64,000 bases of DNA from Dryas octopetala (GCA_963921425.1 OY992839.1:10085409-10149408), one strand, 5' to 3'. Positions 25,034-37,816 are shown, numbered from the stretch's first letter. Numbers and translations: made by a program. Notes: generated from the letters alone by a model not told the origin.

Positions 25034-28000
25034 TTAACCTGTCTTTGATCTCTTCCATACAATAACTGTACCATAGAAATCAGAAGATGCTAACAAGTTC
25101 TCTCCATGGTTCCAAGCAACTCCGATAACTGGAAATCGATGACCCTGCAGTCGCACATATTTTGGTCATTTGAGTCCACTTTGAGACGTTAGGAAACCAT
25201 TAAAACCATAAATGAGATGTGAGGAAACCATTAAAACCATAAATGAGATGAACCTGTAGCTTGTTTACACATGTATGCTTTGGCCGAGTTAAATCATAGA
25301 AGTAGACATTTGAATCCTCGCTTCCGGAAACTAGGTATTATAACAATGTGACAATGTCAGCAAGAAATAGTAAATGTAAATGGTCACATAATCGAGAGTA
25401 AAGTGAAATTTTTTGGAAAGTTGTATGCACACTCAGATCTTGACAATAATGTTCAGTTACACAGTTTGATATCATCGTATTCAAAGACCTCTGTAACTTC
25501 AACACCTGACAACATATTGACATATGCTTCTACTAGTTACAATTTTGAACTTTTCATTTCCTTGATAAAGTAATATAAGCACATGTAAGTCTTGCAGAGA
25601 AATGATCAACATGAAAGCATATGGAAGCTCTAATCAGAGTTCTTGTCTGTAGTTAGTCAACAATGCCAAGCTCGTTTCGACATTTATGTGGCACAAAACA
25701 GGGAATTCCCATCCAAAGTTATCCATTTCACTTGATAGCTCACCCACAAAAAAGAAAATATAGGAAAACTTTCACTTAACATTGAGATTGACATACAAAC
25801 CTATAAATTCTCCCTTTTCGAGGGAAAGCAGAGGACAGAAGGAAGCCCGGATGCTGTATATTCGTGGAGTTAATTTGAGTGAGCAACGGAGAGTCAAATA
25901 ACCCTGTATTTCCAGAGCAACACTACAACATACCAATAATCTTGTCAGTGGCTTAAATAGACAATAAAAGTAACAAGGCATGTCCTGCCGACCACACCTG
26001 AAGAAAGATAAACTTCCATCTTGAGTACATGTCAGCAACACAGGGCCCCGAGCCAACAGAGAAAAACTTCGGTACTGCACAGTTGTTACTGGGGATTTGC
26101 GCCTGCTGCTACTTCGATAGCGATGAGAGCGAGATAATACACCTGTATGAGAATTCATACTTACAGAATATATACAGCCCTGCGACAAATTTTCCAATTG
26201 ACCATGTCAGTAAAGGATATGCAAGTTCATTGGAAAAGAAAAACTTCAAATCTAAATATACAGAGTGACACACCATTGCATCCCCACAGAAAATTAGCTG
26301 TCCAGTGTGAGCATGGTCCATAGCAGTAACCTCACTGTCAAATAATGTTTTATGAATGATCCTCCCGGTGCTGAAATTGAAAACCTGATATATCAACATA
26401 GAAGTGCCACCAATCAAATGTAATTTATTAAATTGTAAATATCAGGGAAACACTAACATTATTGGGAAATGAAGAATTAAAGGTCCCTTGTGTATCAGAA
26501 AAAAATAAAAATATTAAGTTGCAATATTATTTTGTTGTGTGGGGATGTATTATGAGATGTCTCATTATGATTGTAGTGCATTACAGAGATTGTATTCAGT
26601 TGACTAACATCAATAAGATCGGGAGTTAAATATTACAAAACAAATCCATCCAATATTAATTTGGAGACACTGGATATTAACTATTAACAAATAATTAATT
26701 TGGGAATCCTGGATATTCACTATAACCCCAAAGTAAGATTGAGGATTTTGATTAATTAAGTTCAGATGACTAACAGAATATGTATCTTGTGCTCAGGACC
26801 AGATTACTTGTAGCTTCCCAGGGCAACTGCAGAATATAATATACTCTTGTATAGTGCCAAATTCAGTCTAAATGAATAGAGAATATGTTGATATGACTTA
26901 ACTATATCCACTTCATAGGACCAGCTCCTTTGAAGCACACGTAGAATGTGTTTCAGGCTTTCAGCATATAACAGAAACTTCAACCTTAACACATATTCTA
27001 GTCCATTCAAATGGTTCGTAGAAGCAGCTATATCTATGTCCAATAACATAGGAAATCTATTTGTGAACTGTGAGCTGCAATAGGCTACGCAAAATCATAA
27101 TTACTCCAATGGAAATCTGTTTTTCTTTTTTATGTGGGGGAGGGGGGGTTGAAACAAGTGGGATCATGTTATGAGGCCTAAAAATTCAGCAAGCAATATG
27201 CAGTGATTACCGTAATTTCCTTGTCTGCGTTGCCAGCTGAAAGGAAATTGTTATTTACCTGCATCAAAGAAGGTGAAGGGAAAACAAAACCTTAAATTGC
27301 AGAATGGCATATCATGTTTAAAAGAAACATAAAAAAAAAGGGCAAACAAGTTTTTCTCTTTGCACTATAGTAATCCACAGAAGGTCGAGGGAAGAAAAGG
27401 CATTATTAACTAAATTAATGAAGGTTAAAAATGAGGGGAATTCAAGTCCAGGGGAAAAAGAACCTTCAGCGAGAATCTAATAAAAACAAAACCAAAGGTC
27501 TGATAGGTATTATATGCTGAAATCAGTCAGTAACAACTTGGTTTGAATAAAACAGGCTAGCATGGACGAAACACAGAACAGTTTAAACATGTACATATAA
27601 TAAGGTATCAGCATAGGAAAGGATTGCTGCACCCCTTAAAGGCTGAGTGTTCTTAATGTTTGTGTACACTTACAGGGTGAAAACGAATACACAGTTGTGG
27701 TGAAACTCCATATATTACTCGAATGCAAAGGCCTTTTGAAATCTCCCATACTCGCACAGTTTTATCCATAGATGAAGATGCAATGTATTGATTGTTTGAT
27801 GTGAAATCAAAGTCTGAAAATGAAATACAATTTCAGAAACATGGTGATGGCAGGAAAAAAAAAAATTATTTGTTCTTATCAGTGCTTCAGAAACAGAGAA
27901 ACTAAAGAGAATTGCATCCAGTATAAAATTATGGACTTGATGTTCACTTTTGTTGCATATCATGCTTCTTTTGCCTTTCAATCATTATAACCACTTTGAA

Positions 28001-29577
28001 TACTTATTAATTTACTGCCACAGCTTGATTGGAACCCCCCCCCCCTAAAAATAAATATTGGTGTACCAGAGTGTTTGCCTAAGCTATCACTTTTATTGTA
28101 CCTGTCTTATCTTAGCTATCTATACCCAATGGAATATCAAAATTAATTCTTTGGCCGCGACAATCTACTTAATTATGGAGGACAGGCAAACATGCTAACA
28201 AATATATCATTGCAAATACAAAAGAAAAAGACAACAGTAACAATACCAGTCAATCCAACCTGTAACATCTTTAGAGTGACCATCCAGATGCTTGAGGATT
28301 GAAGGTGGATCAGAGACAGTGCATACTGTCAAGGTTCCATCTGATGCTCCATAGGCAAGAAGATCAGAACTCATGTGCCCAAACTTCAAAACCGTAACTG
28401 TAGATAAAAACCAATGAGGTTTCTTCCTTTCGAAAAATCATATTACCTCTCAACTTAATAACACAACAAAGGGTCAATACAGAATAGTAGTTGAAGTGAA
28501 ATTACCAGAGGCTTTGCACTGATCAAAGATGCAATGCATTCCTACAAATGAGTATGCAGGTTGTTCAACCCGTCGATGGCGTGGGCGGTCATTATCACTA
28601 GTACTCGAGCTAAAACTAGTTCTCCGAGGTGAAGGTTGACTGCCACTTTGCATGTCCTGTAAAGAAAGAAGGCATTAAGCCATTATAATAACAAGGTAAA
28701 ATTCAAAATTTGCTTTATTGTCTCAATTTTTGCTCAAAAGGGTTATCACATTTACAACTTGGGAAACTAAAAACTACATCTCCGCATCATTCAAGCAATG
28801 AAAATAGATGAGGATGAGCAAAATATGCATATTATATGGGATTAAAGAGGACCCAAAACCCATAATGGAATGGAAATTGCATTGCGCATACATACATACC
28901 TTGCTGGTATGACTCCAGGTTTCGACGTCATACAATAGGGACAATGGACTTGGAGGATGAATCCATCGCCCACTGATGCATCAAGCAGTAAATTACCCTG
29001 ATGTCAGCATAATACAAATTTAAGAAAACCAACAAACAAACAAACACTGACTAATCAGAAAATTTCGAGATCACTCAGTTTGCGAGTAGCAAAAGCTCGA
29101 GATGAATATGAATTGAATTGCGACCTGTTTCCGGGAGTGCTTTGGAGGCTCGGAGCCTGCAAGTTTTCCCAATTCCTCGGCCTGCGAATGTAGTTGCGGA
29201 ACGCCACGTAGCCTTTTCCATTGCATCTCCAATCCTTCAAACCCCAAACAAGCAAACAACTCAAAACTCATTCCAAATGAATGAATGAATCATGTAAAGT
29301 GTTCAATGAAGAAGGAGAAAGAGAAGCGTACTCGGCGGCGATGAATGCAGAGCTGGGGCTTGCGAGAGAGGAGAAGGCGACGAATTCCGATGTATTCGGG
29401 ATCGGAGTGGGCGGGAGAAGGCTGAAGCAAGCAGATCAACAGGTCTGGATCCGCAATCTTCTTCTTCTTCTCCTCCTCCTCCTCTGGTGGCGCATCATCA
29501 CCACCACCACCGGCTCCATTGTTCTTCTCTTCGTCTGGTGGAGCACCACCGTCGCCACCTCCATTCTTGTCCGCCAT
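25034..29577 (-). CDS. WDR13-like WD40-repeat protein, 516 aa, complete
   Basis: A beta-propeller protein similar along its length to animal WDR13, a nuclear WD40 protein; its role in plants is not known to me. Twelve exons in transcript order: 29577-29332, 29226-29075, 28972-28900, 28656-28506, 28397-28260, 27813-27674, 27258-27211, 26384-26274, 26179-25998, 25922-25801, 25330-25254, 25144-25034 (1551 nt, all phases agree). Exon 1 encodes a Gly/Glu/Lys-rich start and then PEYIGIRRLLLSRK, resembling the WDR13 N-terminus. Family landmarks follow: YSFVGMHCIFDQ, LLAYGASDGTLTV, LDGHSKDV, VNNNFLSAGNADKEI, IRASFCPLLSLEKGEFIVSG, SGSEDSNVYFYDL and the last blade GHRFPVIGVAWNHGENLLAS. Exon 2 can be read in two frames; the one chosen begins MQWKRLRG, joins exon 3 without a stop and resembles the WDR13 RLRG segment. 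WD repeats are degenerate, as in WDR13. Confidence 0.9.
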
Positions 29578-30247
29578 GTGGATTCTGGGTTTGGATTCAG
29601 AAGAGATGGGTTACGTGTTTCTCTAAGGAGGGAGAGGCATGGTTGGACTTTGACTTTGCTCGTCTTTTGATTCAAGGACTCTGTGAGGTCTCACGTGGCT
29701 CCTTCTACTGTCAAAAAAAGAAGACCCGGCATCGATGCTCGATTGCTCGTAATGTTTATAAATGTTGATGTGTTGCTCCTTCTCACTTGCTCGGAGCTTT
29801 CTTAAAGTAAACAACATTCCACGAGGGTGTACAATTTAATCATCTGTTCATATCTTACGCTATTTAAATATCAGTTTTGCAAAACATCAGTTTATATTTC
29901 TGGTAGCATCATTTTAATTTTATTGAATGAATTATATTTCTCTATAATTTAGATGACTAAATAATTAAAAATTTGGCTAATTTTTTATAAATACGACTTT
30001 CGAGGAGGGACTTAAAAAATAAATAATTTAGATCAATAAACTGTATTGTTGGGTGGTACTTAGGGAATAAGGAGTATGTTCTTACTTTTCTTTAAGTAAT
30101 GACTACATATATTACTTAAAACTGCTGTATTGATGAGATCCAACGGTTTGAAGAAAAAATATGTAAAACAAGACATTTAACATGTGATAGAAGAGATAAA
30201 TACATATGGTGTGCACTGATAAACGTGTTACTTTTACACAAAAACCA
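29578..30247. other. Upstream region of the WDR13-like gene
   Basis: The first 100-250 bp should be the 5' UTR and promoter of the - strand WDR13-like gene. The rest is AT-rich with nothing recognised. Confidence 0.5.
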
Positions 30248-30256
30248 AAACAATAA

Positions 30257-31376
30257 GACTTTTTAGCAAAATATCCATAAGAACTTTGACTCGATTTATA
30301 TGTTACTACCTAAATTAAAAATTGAAGCAAGTTGCCTATGAATTAAATTTTGTTTGCAAATTACTACCTCTATCCAAATCTTTAGGGGTTTTTTGGTCTT
30401 TTCATAGAAAAGAACTTGGATGAGGAAACTTTTGTCATCTCAGCATGCTGAGTGGCATGGCCCAACCAATTACAAGTGGCCACATGTATAACCATTTTTC
30501 TATTTTTATTTTATTATTTTTACAAACTTTGAAAATTAATTAAAAATAGCTTCAGACTCAGAAAAATACAAAGAAAATTCTTACCTCGTCTTGACTAATA
30601 CTAATTTACTATAGAGTCAAATCACCAATTTGCCCTATGAGAGTTTCCAGAAAATTTGGGAAGTCCAAATTTATGTATAAAAAATTAAAATAAATTTCCC
30701 TCCATAAAATAAATTCTATAAAAATTATAATTTTCAAAATATTTTTTAGAATTCTTCTGAGACTTTACGAAAATTCTAGAATTTTTCTTGAATTTATTTT
30801 CCTCTAAGACCGAGAAATCTTTTGGGTAGCAAGTGCTCACGATAAAGGTAGTGTTAGTTTTTAGAAGACCAATGGTGCAGACCTTGTATTTTTTGGAGTT
30901 CAAGAGATTATCTTATGAATTTTCAAAAAGTCTAGAGTACTTTAATTTTTTAAAAATAAATTTGGACTTCCCAAATTTTCTGGAAACTCTCAGAAGGTAA
31001 ATTGGTAATTTGACTCTATAGTAAATTAGTATTAATTAAGACGAGTCCGTAAGAATTTACCGTGTATTTTTCTGAGTCTAGAGCTATTTTTAATTAATTT
31101 TCAAAGTTTGTAAAAATAGGAAAATAAAAATAGAAAAATAGTTATACAGGTGGCCACTTGTAATTAGTTGGGCCTTGCCACTCAGCATGTTGAGGTGGCA
31201 AAAGCTTCCCCACCCAAGTTCTTCTCTATGAAAAAACCAAAAAACCCTTGAAGATTTGGAGAAGGTAGTAATTTGCAAATAAAATTTAATTCATGAGGCA
31301 ACTTGCTTCAATTTTTAATTTAAGTGGTAACATGCAAATTGAGTCAAAATTCAGGTGTGTATCTTGCTAAAAAGCC
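30257..31376. mobile_element. Mutator-like foldback element (1120 bp) with 9-bp target duplication
   Basis: Long inverted arms of about 430 bp (left about 30257-30690, right about 30945-31376) surround an AT-rich centre. The tips are GACTTTTTAGCAA on the left and, inverted, GGCTTTTTAGCAA on the right. The 9-bp direct repeat AAACAATAA lies exactly outside both tips (30248-30256 and 31377-31385), the duplication length typical of MULEs. There is no transposase, so it is non-autonomous. Confidence 0.85.
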
Positions 31377-31482
31377 AAACAATAAATATGCTTTTCCCTT
31401 TGTATCTCTCTTATCACCACGTACTAGGTCATGTAATGACGTAATGCTGAGAGAAAGACATATAAGATGCATACACCTATGT

Positions 31483-31956
31483 CAGAGGTGTCAAGCAGGA
31501 TGGCCCGGCAAGAGCATGGTACGATTAAAACAAATACGACATGGCACAAACACAAAACAAGTTGAGTTAGCACGACCACGACACAAGACACGCACGCCAC
31601 GAGTATGAGCACAAAATTGACTTGAAATAGGCGCTTAGTATAACATATTTTAGTCTATTTTTAAAGAAGTTTTGAACCAGAAAATTCAATTGTTAAGAAA
31701 AGAATGTTAGTATTTAATTATAAGAAAGAAAAAATAATATAAGTTTCCTAACCCTATAAAAAACAATAAGAAAAAAATAATGCATGAGTACAATTGAGTT
31801 GTAGGTCGTGGTCCGTGCTAGACCTATGTCTTAGTTATCTAAGTTGGCACGAGCACAATACTATTATTAAATTAATCAACACGAGCACAAAGCACGAATG
31901 GGCCCAATTGCCAAAATAGGCTGGACCGACACGACACAACTCATTTGACACCTCTA
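31483..31956. mobile_element. hAT-type non-autonomous element (474 bp)
   Basis: The termini CAGAGGTGTCAAG and, inverted, TAGAGGTGTCAAA match the familiar AGGTGTCAA tip of plant hAT MITEs. The subterminal regions are rich in short ACACGA-like repeats in both orientations. The 8-bp flanks, ACCTATGT and ACTTGCAT, differ only by transitions, so a decayed target duplication is possible but not proven. Confidence 0.65.
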
Positions 31957-32988
31957 ACTTGCATTATACTTCATCATGTTTAAAGTGAGACTCATTCTCC
32001 ATTTTGAATTGACTAAAAAAATAAAAAGAATTAATCATTTACATTCTAAGTCATTCTAATTTATAGTACGATGTCGTGAATCCTTCATTGGTAAATGTGA
32101 ATTTTATCCTAGGAGGTCATAGTGTAAATGTGATGGCTAGTCGCAAGCGGGTGGGGGCTGGCCGGCGGCGACTTACAAGCGGGTGAGACGGTGGCAGATG
32201 GGGTTGGGTAAGGGATTAGAGTTTGAGAAAATGTGAATTATAGATAAATGGTGAACACCCATCGGACTCTGTTTGTTTCTTTACTTAGTTTTTTTTTTTA
32301 ATTCATGGCTCCAAAAAGATGTCGTTTTGGATCATACTTTAAAAAAAAAAGTGAAGAAGTGAAGAACGCCTCACAACCATTCAAACATTTCGTCGAACAG
32401 ATTGTGGGCGTGCTTACAAGTGGTCATTCCTGTGGATCAACTTGACGAGTTTGGCAAGGCTTTTCCGACGAGCGGGTGGTCAGTCCCTTGGTGGATCCAT
32501 CCCAGTTGGTAATGCACTAGGGAGATTTAGGGTATTAAAGTAAGGCTTAAGAGTCCAAAAGCCAAGTCTAGCTAGCACGTTTAGAGGAGGCCTTGTAAAT
32601 TTTGTAATTTGGATCATTACAAATGGTATTAGAGCAATTCAGCATGCCTATGTGGCTCAAGGACCATGGTTATGATGTCGGATCCTTACTAATGCGGGAA
32701 AAGGCTTTGTCCCCCTGCGCTTACCCCCTAGATCTATAAGCAACTAAATGGTTGAGTCCCACACTAGAAAATCCACATGACAAACCCTCATTAATGGGTT
32801 AAGCTTTAAAGATCAAATTCGTAACCAATTCATTGGAGGGAAGAGAGAAACAAGAAGAGCAGTACAAAGATTTACATGATTCAGCGTGAAAAAATATAGA
32901 GTTGAAGAAAATATTGGATCTGTTACATTTGGGTATTCATTCTAGAGAACAAGAGCAACCAAATGCTTGTTTATTTCTTCCATGATGA
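31957..32988. other. Spacer with LTR-retrotransposon remnant, 3' of PAP copy 1
   Basis: TGGTATTAGAGC at 32625-32636 (+) is one base from the Met-tRNA primer-binding site and follows a sequence ending in ATTACA, like an LTR 3' end. About 32390-32800 is therefore probably an LTR-retroelement relic. From about 32838 to the stop codon, the sequence resembles the 3' flank of PAP copy 2 and is part of the duplicated PAP unit. Confidence 0.5.
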
Positions 32989-35900
32989 TTAGGCACTTGT
33001 GGAATCATCAAAAGGATAATAGTATCGGTTGAAAAGCCATGTCGAATCGGCTATTACTGCATACCCATCTTCATTACGGTGCCAACTAAAATAAGCATGG
33101 GTTCGGTTCTTGATGTCAAAAATGCCATGACCGAAACTGGACTCTCGGAAAGCTGAGTAAGATGGTTGTGGCTGCGTCATACTGCACCACAAAAGAAAAA
33201 ATTTCATTGATTAAGTATATATGCAATGCTAACAAATAACAAGACATTGAATGAGAAAACACCAAATCTAGCTATCACGCATATACTGATATGCTTACTT
33301 GGTTGCTAACCCTTCAATATTTCCTCCATCACCAATGGTAATGTACACAGGTGCAGACAGATCTTTCACAGGAGTGCAAAGACCGTTCACAACGTTATAT
33401 GCAACATTGGATACACGATCCTGTGGCATATACAAATCACTTATTAAGTAATGACATCTTGGATACAGTTTTCTTTAATATAGATATCAGCATTTCTGCA
33501 AAAATATATACTTTCCTCAAAGGGTTTCCTGTATTCTATCAAAAGTCAAAATGTTCGATAAATGGGATCCACCTGTTGAATGTCAAAATCTTTGGTGTAC
33601 AAACAGAGACTCGTTTGTTAACTGGGAAAATAATTTAGTATGTGTACATCGAGCACTTACAGATCGTTCGTAGGCATGGACATGACCAGAAAATACCACA
33701 TCAACTTTGTACTTCACAAACACCGACTCGAATACCACTCTCATGCTTTCTCCTTCCATATAGTGATTGAAGTAGCTATTATACCATGGGCAATGCATTA
33801 CAACTACTAACCAAGGTGTCTCACTCCTGTTAACTTTTGGTAGCTCCTGCTCAAGCCATTTGTACTGAGGAGTGCTTGTACCTTAATTAAGAAAAAGGAA
33901 ATGATATGTTACATGAAACTGTTGAAGCACTCACTCTAACAAAGACATTGTACAGATGACTTCACTACCATGTTGCGAATTGTGCACGAGCTTTGTGCGC
34001 CATGTTAATATAGTAAGCAAAAAACATATATATCTTTACCATATGCTGAATAAGAAGACAAGACTATGATGTATGCCGAAGCTCTCTTGATTGAGTACCA
34101 AAAGGGGGCAGTACTCCCGGATGCATTATAAGGGACATGATACCGGTGAGTGTAAGGCTTGAAAGGTACGGTTTCACCCTGCAACAAAAGTACCAATCTT
34201 CTTTTAAAAAAAATACTTCATCCAATGACTTTTTGGGACTTGGAAAATGATTTACAAAACGAGCACCAAATTCTGGGAAATTTTATAACATGGATGAGTA
34301 GAAGTGTGAATAAACTAACAGTAGCACCCTGGTTGAGTAAGAAACTAGAATTGTATGACCTTATTATCATTAAATGGCCTCAACGATATACAAAATATGT
34401 ACCAGGGGAGCTAGAATTTACCTCAGAAAAGGTTCTTATGTGGTTGTGGGAAAACTTATCTATATGTACATATATGTGTGTGCTTATATATATATACACA
34501 TTTAATACTATATAAACAAGTTGTAGAACAAATGATCTTATCCAAGACGAGAAAAGACAAATGACAGTATAAGATTACTTTTCAGAGCAACCTAATGTTT
34601 TCTGAGATGCTTACAATTTCTGGGGCAAAATCAATTTCATGATTCCCTGCAGTCCATATCCAAGGTTGATAAGCAGCACTTCTCTCGACGAATCTTCCCC
34701 ACGTATCCCACCTAACATTATCATGATATGGGTAGTCATCTGCATATGAGAGGTCCCCACAAAACAATAATGTTTGTCCATTCAGGGGGTTTAATTGGTA
34801 ATGAGTAAGTGTCCTATTTGAATCAAAGGTCTGACCCAGATCCCCTGCAAATGACACCCAGTGGTAACTGGTAAGTGATATTTAGATTTAAACAAATACA
34901 CTAGAGTGGAACAATGTACACTTTGTCTCATCCATTATGTAGATTCACAAGTTAAGGCCAAAAAGCAGACTGTTTCAAATGCTAGACTTGCATACCAAGG
35001 GACAAGTTTCATAAGATTTTGAACTATTATTTGGTTCTGCAGTTTTCTAGATGAAATGGATTGCAACAAGCCTTGTAACCTACTAAACAACATGAAATTA
35101 CCTTTCAGTTACATCATGTATTGGCATTATGTTTTAGTATGAAATACTCACCTATGAGACCAAATGTGTAAGGAACGTCTGGCCCAACTTCAGGAGGAGT
35201 AATAAACCAGAACTGCCGCTCATTATGGCCAATTCCAACAACATAGTAATATTTGGTGTTGAACTGTGCAACAATATAGATGATTGGATCATAATATAAT
35301 TTATAAATTCATACTTGGAGTGAAATCATCAGTTAAATCATCAAATTCCAAAACCTGGTATCTCTCATACAGATTCCCCAACCTTTGAAGAAAAAAACAA
35401 AATGGAGCAAAACATAAAAGCATATCAAATTTACCTCTAAATTAATGATGGTGCAGTGGTGAATGTATCCAGAAGTGTAATTGTAGAATTTATAGGTTGT
35501 AACATTGCCCTTAGCCATCTTTTGTGTGCTATTTGTGCTCCAGTAACGCACAGTACTGGAACCTGGTTCATCCACAGTGACCCATGAGACAATCACTCCC
35601 TTTCCCACATGGTCTCCTTGTGTTATATGAACCTTAAATCAAGAACACACAAATATCATACAATTAAACACAATTAAAAATTTGAAATGACACCTATTAA
35701 TCAATTCCATCAAGAGGAAAAGAAAAATTATAAAGTAAGCCATAAAGTTTGAAAAACAAATTTATGTAAAATTATAAAGGTTCGATTAAATGCAGGGTCT
35801 TGTATGGTTCCACAATAAAAATGAATATATTATTTAATGAAATAAAATAAAATTCATATCAAGAGAAACAAAAGACAGAACTACATTAACAAAGCTGTAT

Positions 35901-36186
35901 CCAGGGGAGGTCATATGATTGAGCTACCATTGGCTAGAAGCATCATAATTGTACTGAGAAAGATAAGAGATTATACTTGTTGAGGTGCATTAAAGCCAGG
36001 AGGGACTGCAAAGGTGTCACTGTCGAGAGGCATGTCCACAGGTTTCACAACTGTCCTCACAAAAGTGCTTGTTGTACCTCCATTACACACTACTGCCAAG
36101 TTCAAAACCAAACCCAATACCACAAGAATAGATACCCTTATAGAAGTAGAAGTAGAAGCTAACCCCAGCACACACATCTTGGTCAT
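32989..36186 (-). CDS. Purple acid phosphatase, copy 1 of tandem array (474 aa)
   Basis: A secreted metallophosphatase that frees phosphate from organic esters; close in layout to Arabidopsis PAP10/PAP12-type enzymes. Eight exons in transcript order: 36186-35977, 35632-35435, 35263-35152, 34844-34615, 34178-34040, 33881-33661, 33420-33299, 33181-32989 (1425 nt, in phase). A hydrophobic signal peptide ([14 protein letters not shown]) precedes NGG. Metal-ligand motifs are complete: GDLG (Asp175), GDLSYAD (Asp204, Tyr207), GNHE (Asn241), VMH (His326), GHVH (His363, His365). It is the most divergent copy: [12 protein letters not shown] and FESVFVKYK in the catalytic region, TSTPQ instead of KYTPQ at the exon 6 start, and a changed tail ([14 protein letters not shown]). 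An in-frame ATG at 36213 would add nine residues; the inner ATG was chosen because copies 3 and 4 start there. Confidence 0.93.
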
Positions 36187-36253
36187 GTTATGCAGACCAC
36201 CCTTAAATCTCACCAGCCCACACAGACCCTATTGAGCTCTAGACCCTCATCTC

Positions 36254-36262
36254 CTTTATATA
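36254..36262 (-). promoter_or_regulatory. TATA box of PAP copy 1
   Basis: The - strand reads TGTATATAAAGG about 70 bp upstream of the start codon, between the P1BS pair and the ATG. A good TATA consensus in the expected place. Confidence 0.6.
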
Positions 36263-36313
36263 CACATGAAATGGTTATTTAAAACAAAGAAAATCTAAAT
36301 CGTAAAATGCGGG

Positions 36314-36341
36314 GAATATTCAGAGCTCAATACGAATATAC
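36314..36341. promoter_or_regulatory. Pair of P1BS-like sites upstream of PAP copy 1
   Basis: GAATATTC (36314-36321) and GAATATAC (36334-36341) both fit GNATATNC, the PHR1 binding site found in promoters of phosphate-starvation genes. They sit about 130-155 bp before the ATG. The same GGGGAATATTCAGAGCT block recurs before every PAP copy here. Confidence 0.65.
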
Positions 36342-37121
36342 AAATTAGATGTCAACCAGTTGAATGCTAACCCATTTGGGTTTGCCTGGACTTTCTTCAT
36401 CAGTTGCTACCTATTTTGTAATGTAAGGAAAACAAAATTGGGTTGTGTTCTGGGGAAACAAACGATGGTATAAAGTTGACTTTGGAATCCAGGGAAAGAG
36501 GATGAATAGTGCATGTTTGCAAATCTAAGGACAAAAAAATGTGCATTCTTGTTTGATTTGAGGCACATAACGTTGACAATATAGCTTTCCATTTGGAAAT
36601 CATTGATATAATATTCAAGGTCACCACACAGACATGTAGATAAATCAGAAAAGTCATTGAGTCTGTAATCAATAGTACTATTCGGTGCAAGCTTTGTTCC
36701 ATGGAGTTCAAACTTGCCATGCCAATATTGTTGCTGAGATTAATTGGAATCTTCCTGATGATGTAGTGTCTTCATTGGGTTCTTCTGCAGGCATTGTCCT
36801 CTTTGAGTTCTGCCGATTCTTCTGGTTGTCTTCTTCCGTTTTTTCCTTTTATCTGTTTCGGCTTAGTGGGTAGCCGTAGCTCTGTGTTCTGAGGCAATTG
36901 CTCTCTTTTGCCGTTCAACCCGAAGACTCATAAAACAAAGAAAAACAATCCATACAAACTTTTGTCCAAATTAATTAATTCTTTGAGTTTTTCGGATTTC
37001 ACAAATTATGGTACCTTGAACAGTATTAAAAAATTTAAAAAATATATATTTAACGTTTAAATAGTTGGGAAATAATACTAAATTATTACATATAACCAAC
37101 ATAAATAAATTTTTGGAAAAC
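36342..37121. other. Spacer upstream of PAP copy 1
   Basis: No supported gene. Short open frames on both strands show no family resemblance. The proximal part is the PAP copy 1 promoter region. Confidence 0.5.
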
Positions 37122-37730
37122 TTTTTTTTTTTATTGAAGAAGAAGCAATGCATTAATAAACTAGGAAGAAGGCCAATCCCACGGCACTTGTGCTTCTAAC
37201 CAAGATGGGACAAAAGACCCCCAACTTTGGACAGGTGCACAATGTAAAGCATTACGTGCAAGCGAATGAGCAGGCCCATTACAAGACCGAGACACAAACT
37301 TACACGAAGAATTCAAAAAAGACTGCCAAACTTCCTTAGCTTCATCCAACAAGTGACCATTAGAAACTAAATCCAATCCCACCTTGTTAAAATGAGACAC
37401 AATGGATCTTGCATCCGATTCTAACAACACAGAGTTAAACCCAGCTCCTAAAGAAAATTCAATCCCGCGCAAGATTGCCAATACTTCACCTTGCTGCGGG
37501 GACGTGATGCCATTAAGAGTAAGGATCATAGCCACCTCAACCTCCTCCATCCAATTACGAATGATCACACCAACAAACGGAATCAAAAGAACCATCAACA
37601 TTCAACTTATAACACCCCATAGGCGAAGCATGCCAAACTGCCGCATCGTGCAAAGCCGAGCACTTGGCTCGGCGTTGGGCAGCCCCATACTCCCTATGAT
37701 AACTCAAAGATGGAAAATTTGAGTGGTGTA
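37122..37730 (-). pseudogene. 5'-truncated LINE fragment with RNase H domain
   Basis: The - strand open stretch 37601-37161 encodes an RNase H-like segment: SPQQGEVLAILRGIEFSLGA, SVLLESDARSIVSHFN and CNGPAHSLARNALHC are hallmarks of the C-terminal RNase H domain of plant LINE polyproteins. It is followed by a short 3' end with AATGCATTGCTTCTTCTTC and then an A-run (37122-37134 read as T on +), as in a retroposed tail. No upstream reverse transcriptase is present. Confidence 0.75.
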
Positions 37731-37816
37731 CATTTGTAATTGTTCAAATATATTTAAATTAACAAAATTTATGCGTGTATTATTGGTTTAAATAATACAT
37801 ATGCATGTATTTATTA

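Noticed and set aside
29055-29264. Alternative frame of WDR13-like exon 2 (DWRCNGKGYVAFRNYIRRPR)
   Set aside because: It has an acceptor and looks protein-like, but joining to the next exon gives a stop; the other frame joins cleanly and fits the WDR13 N-terminus better. Transcript data would settle it.
36685-36873. 62-codon + strand open frame upstream of PAP copy 1
   Set aside because: No recognisable domain, no splice-supported extension, and composition like the surrounding spacer.
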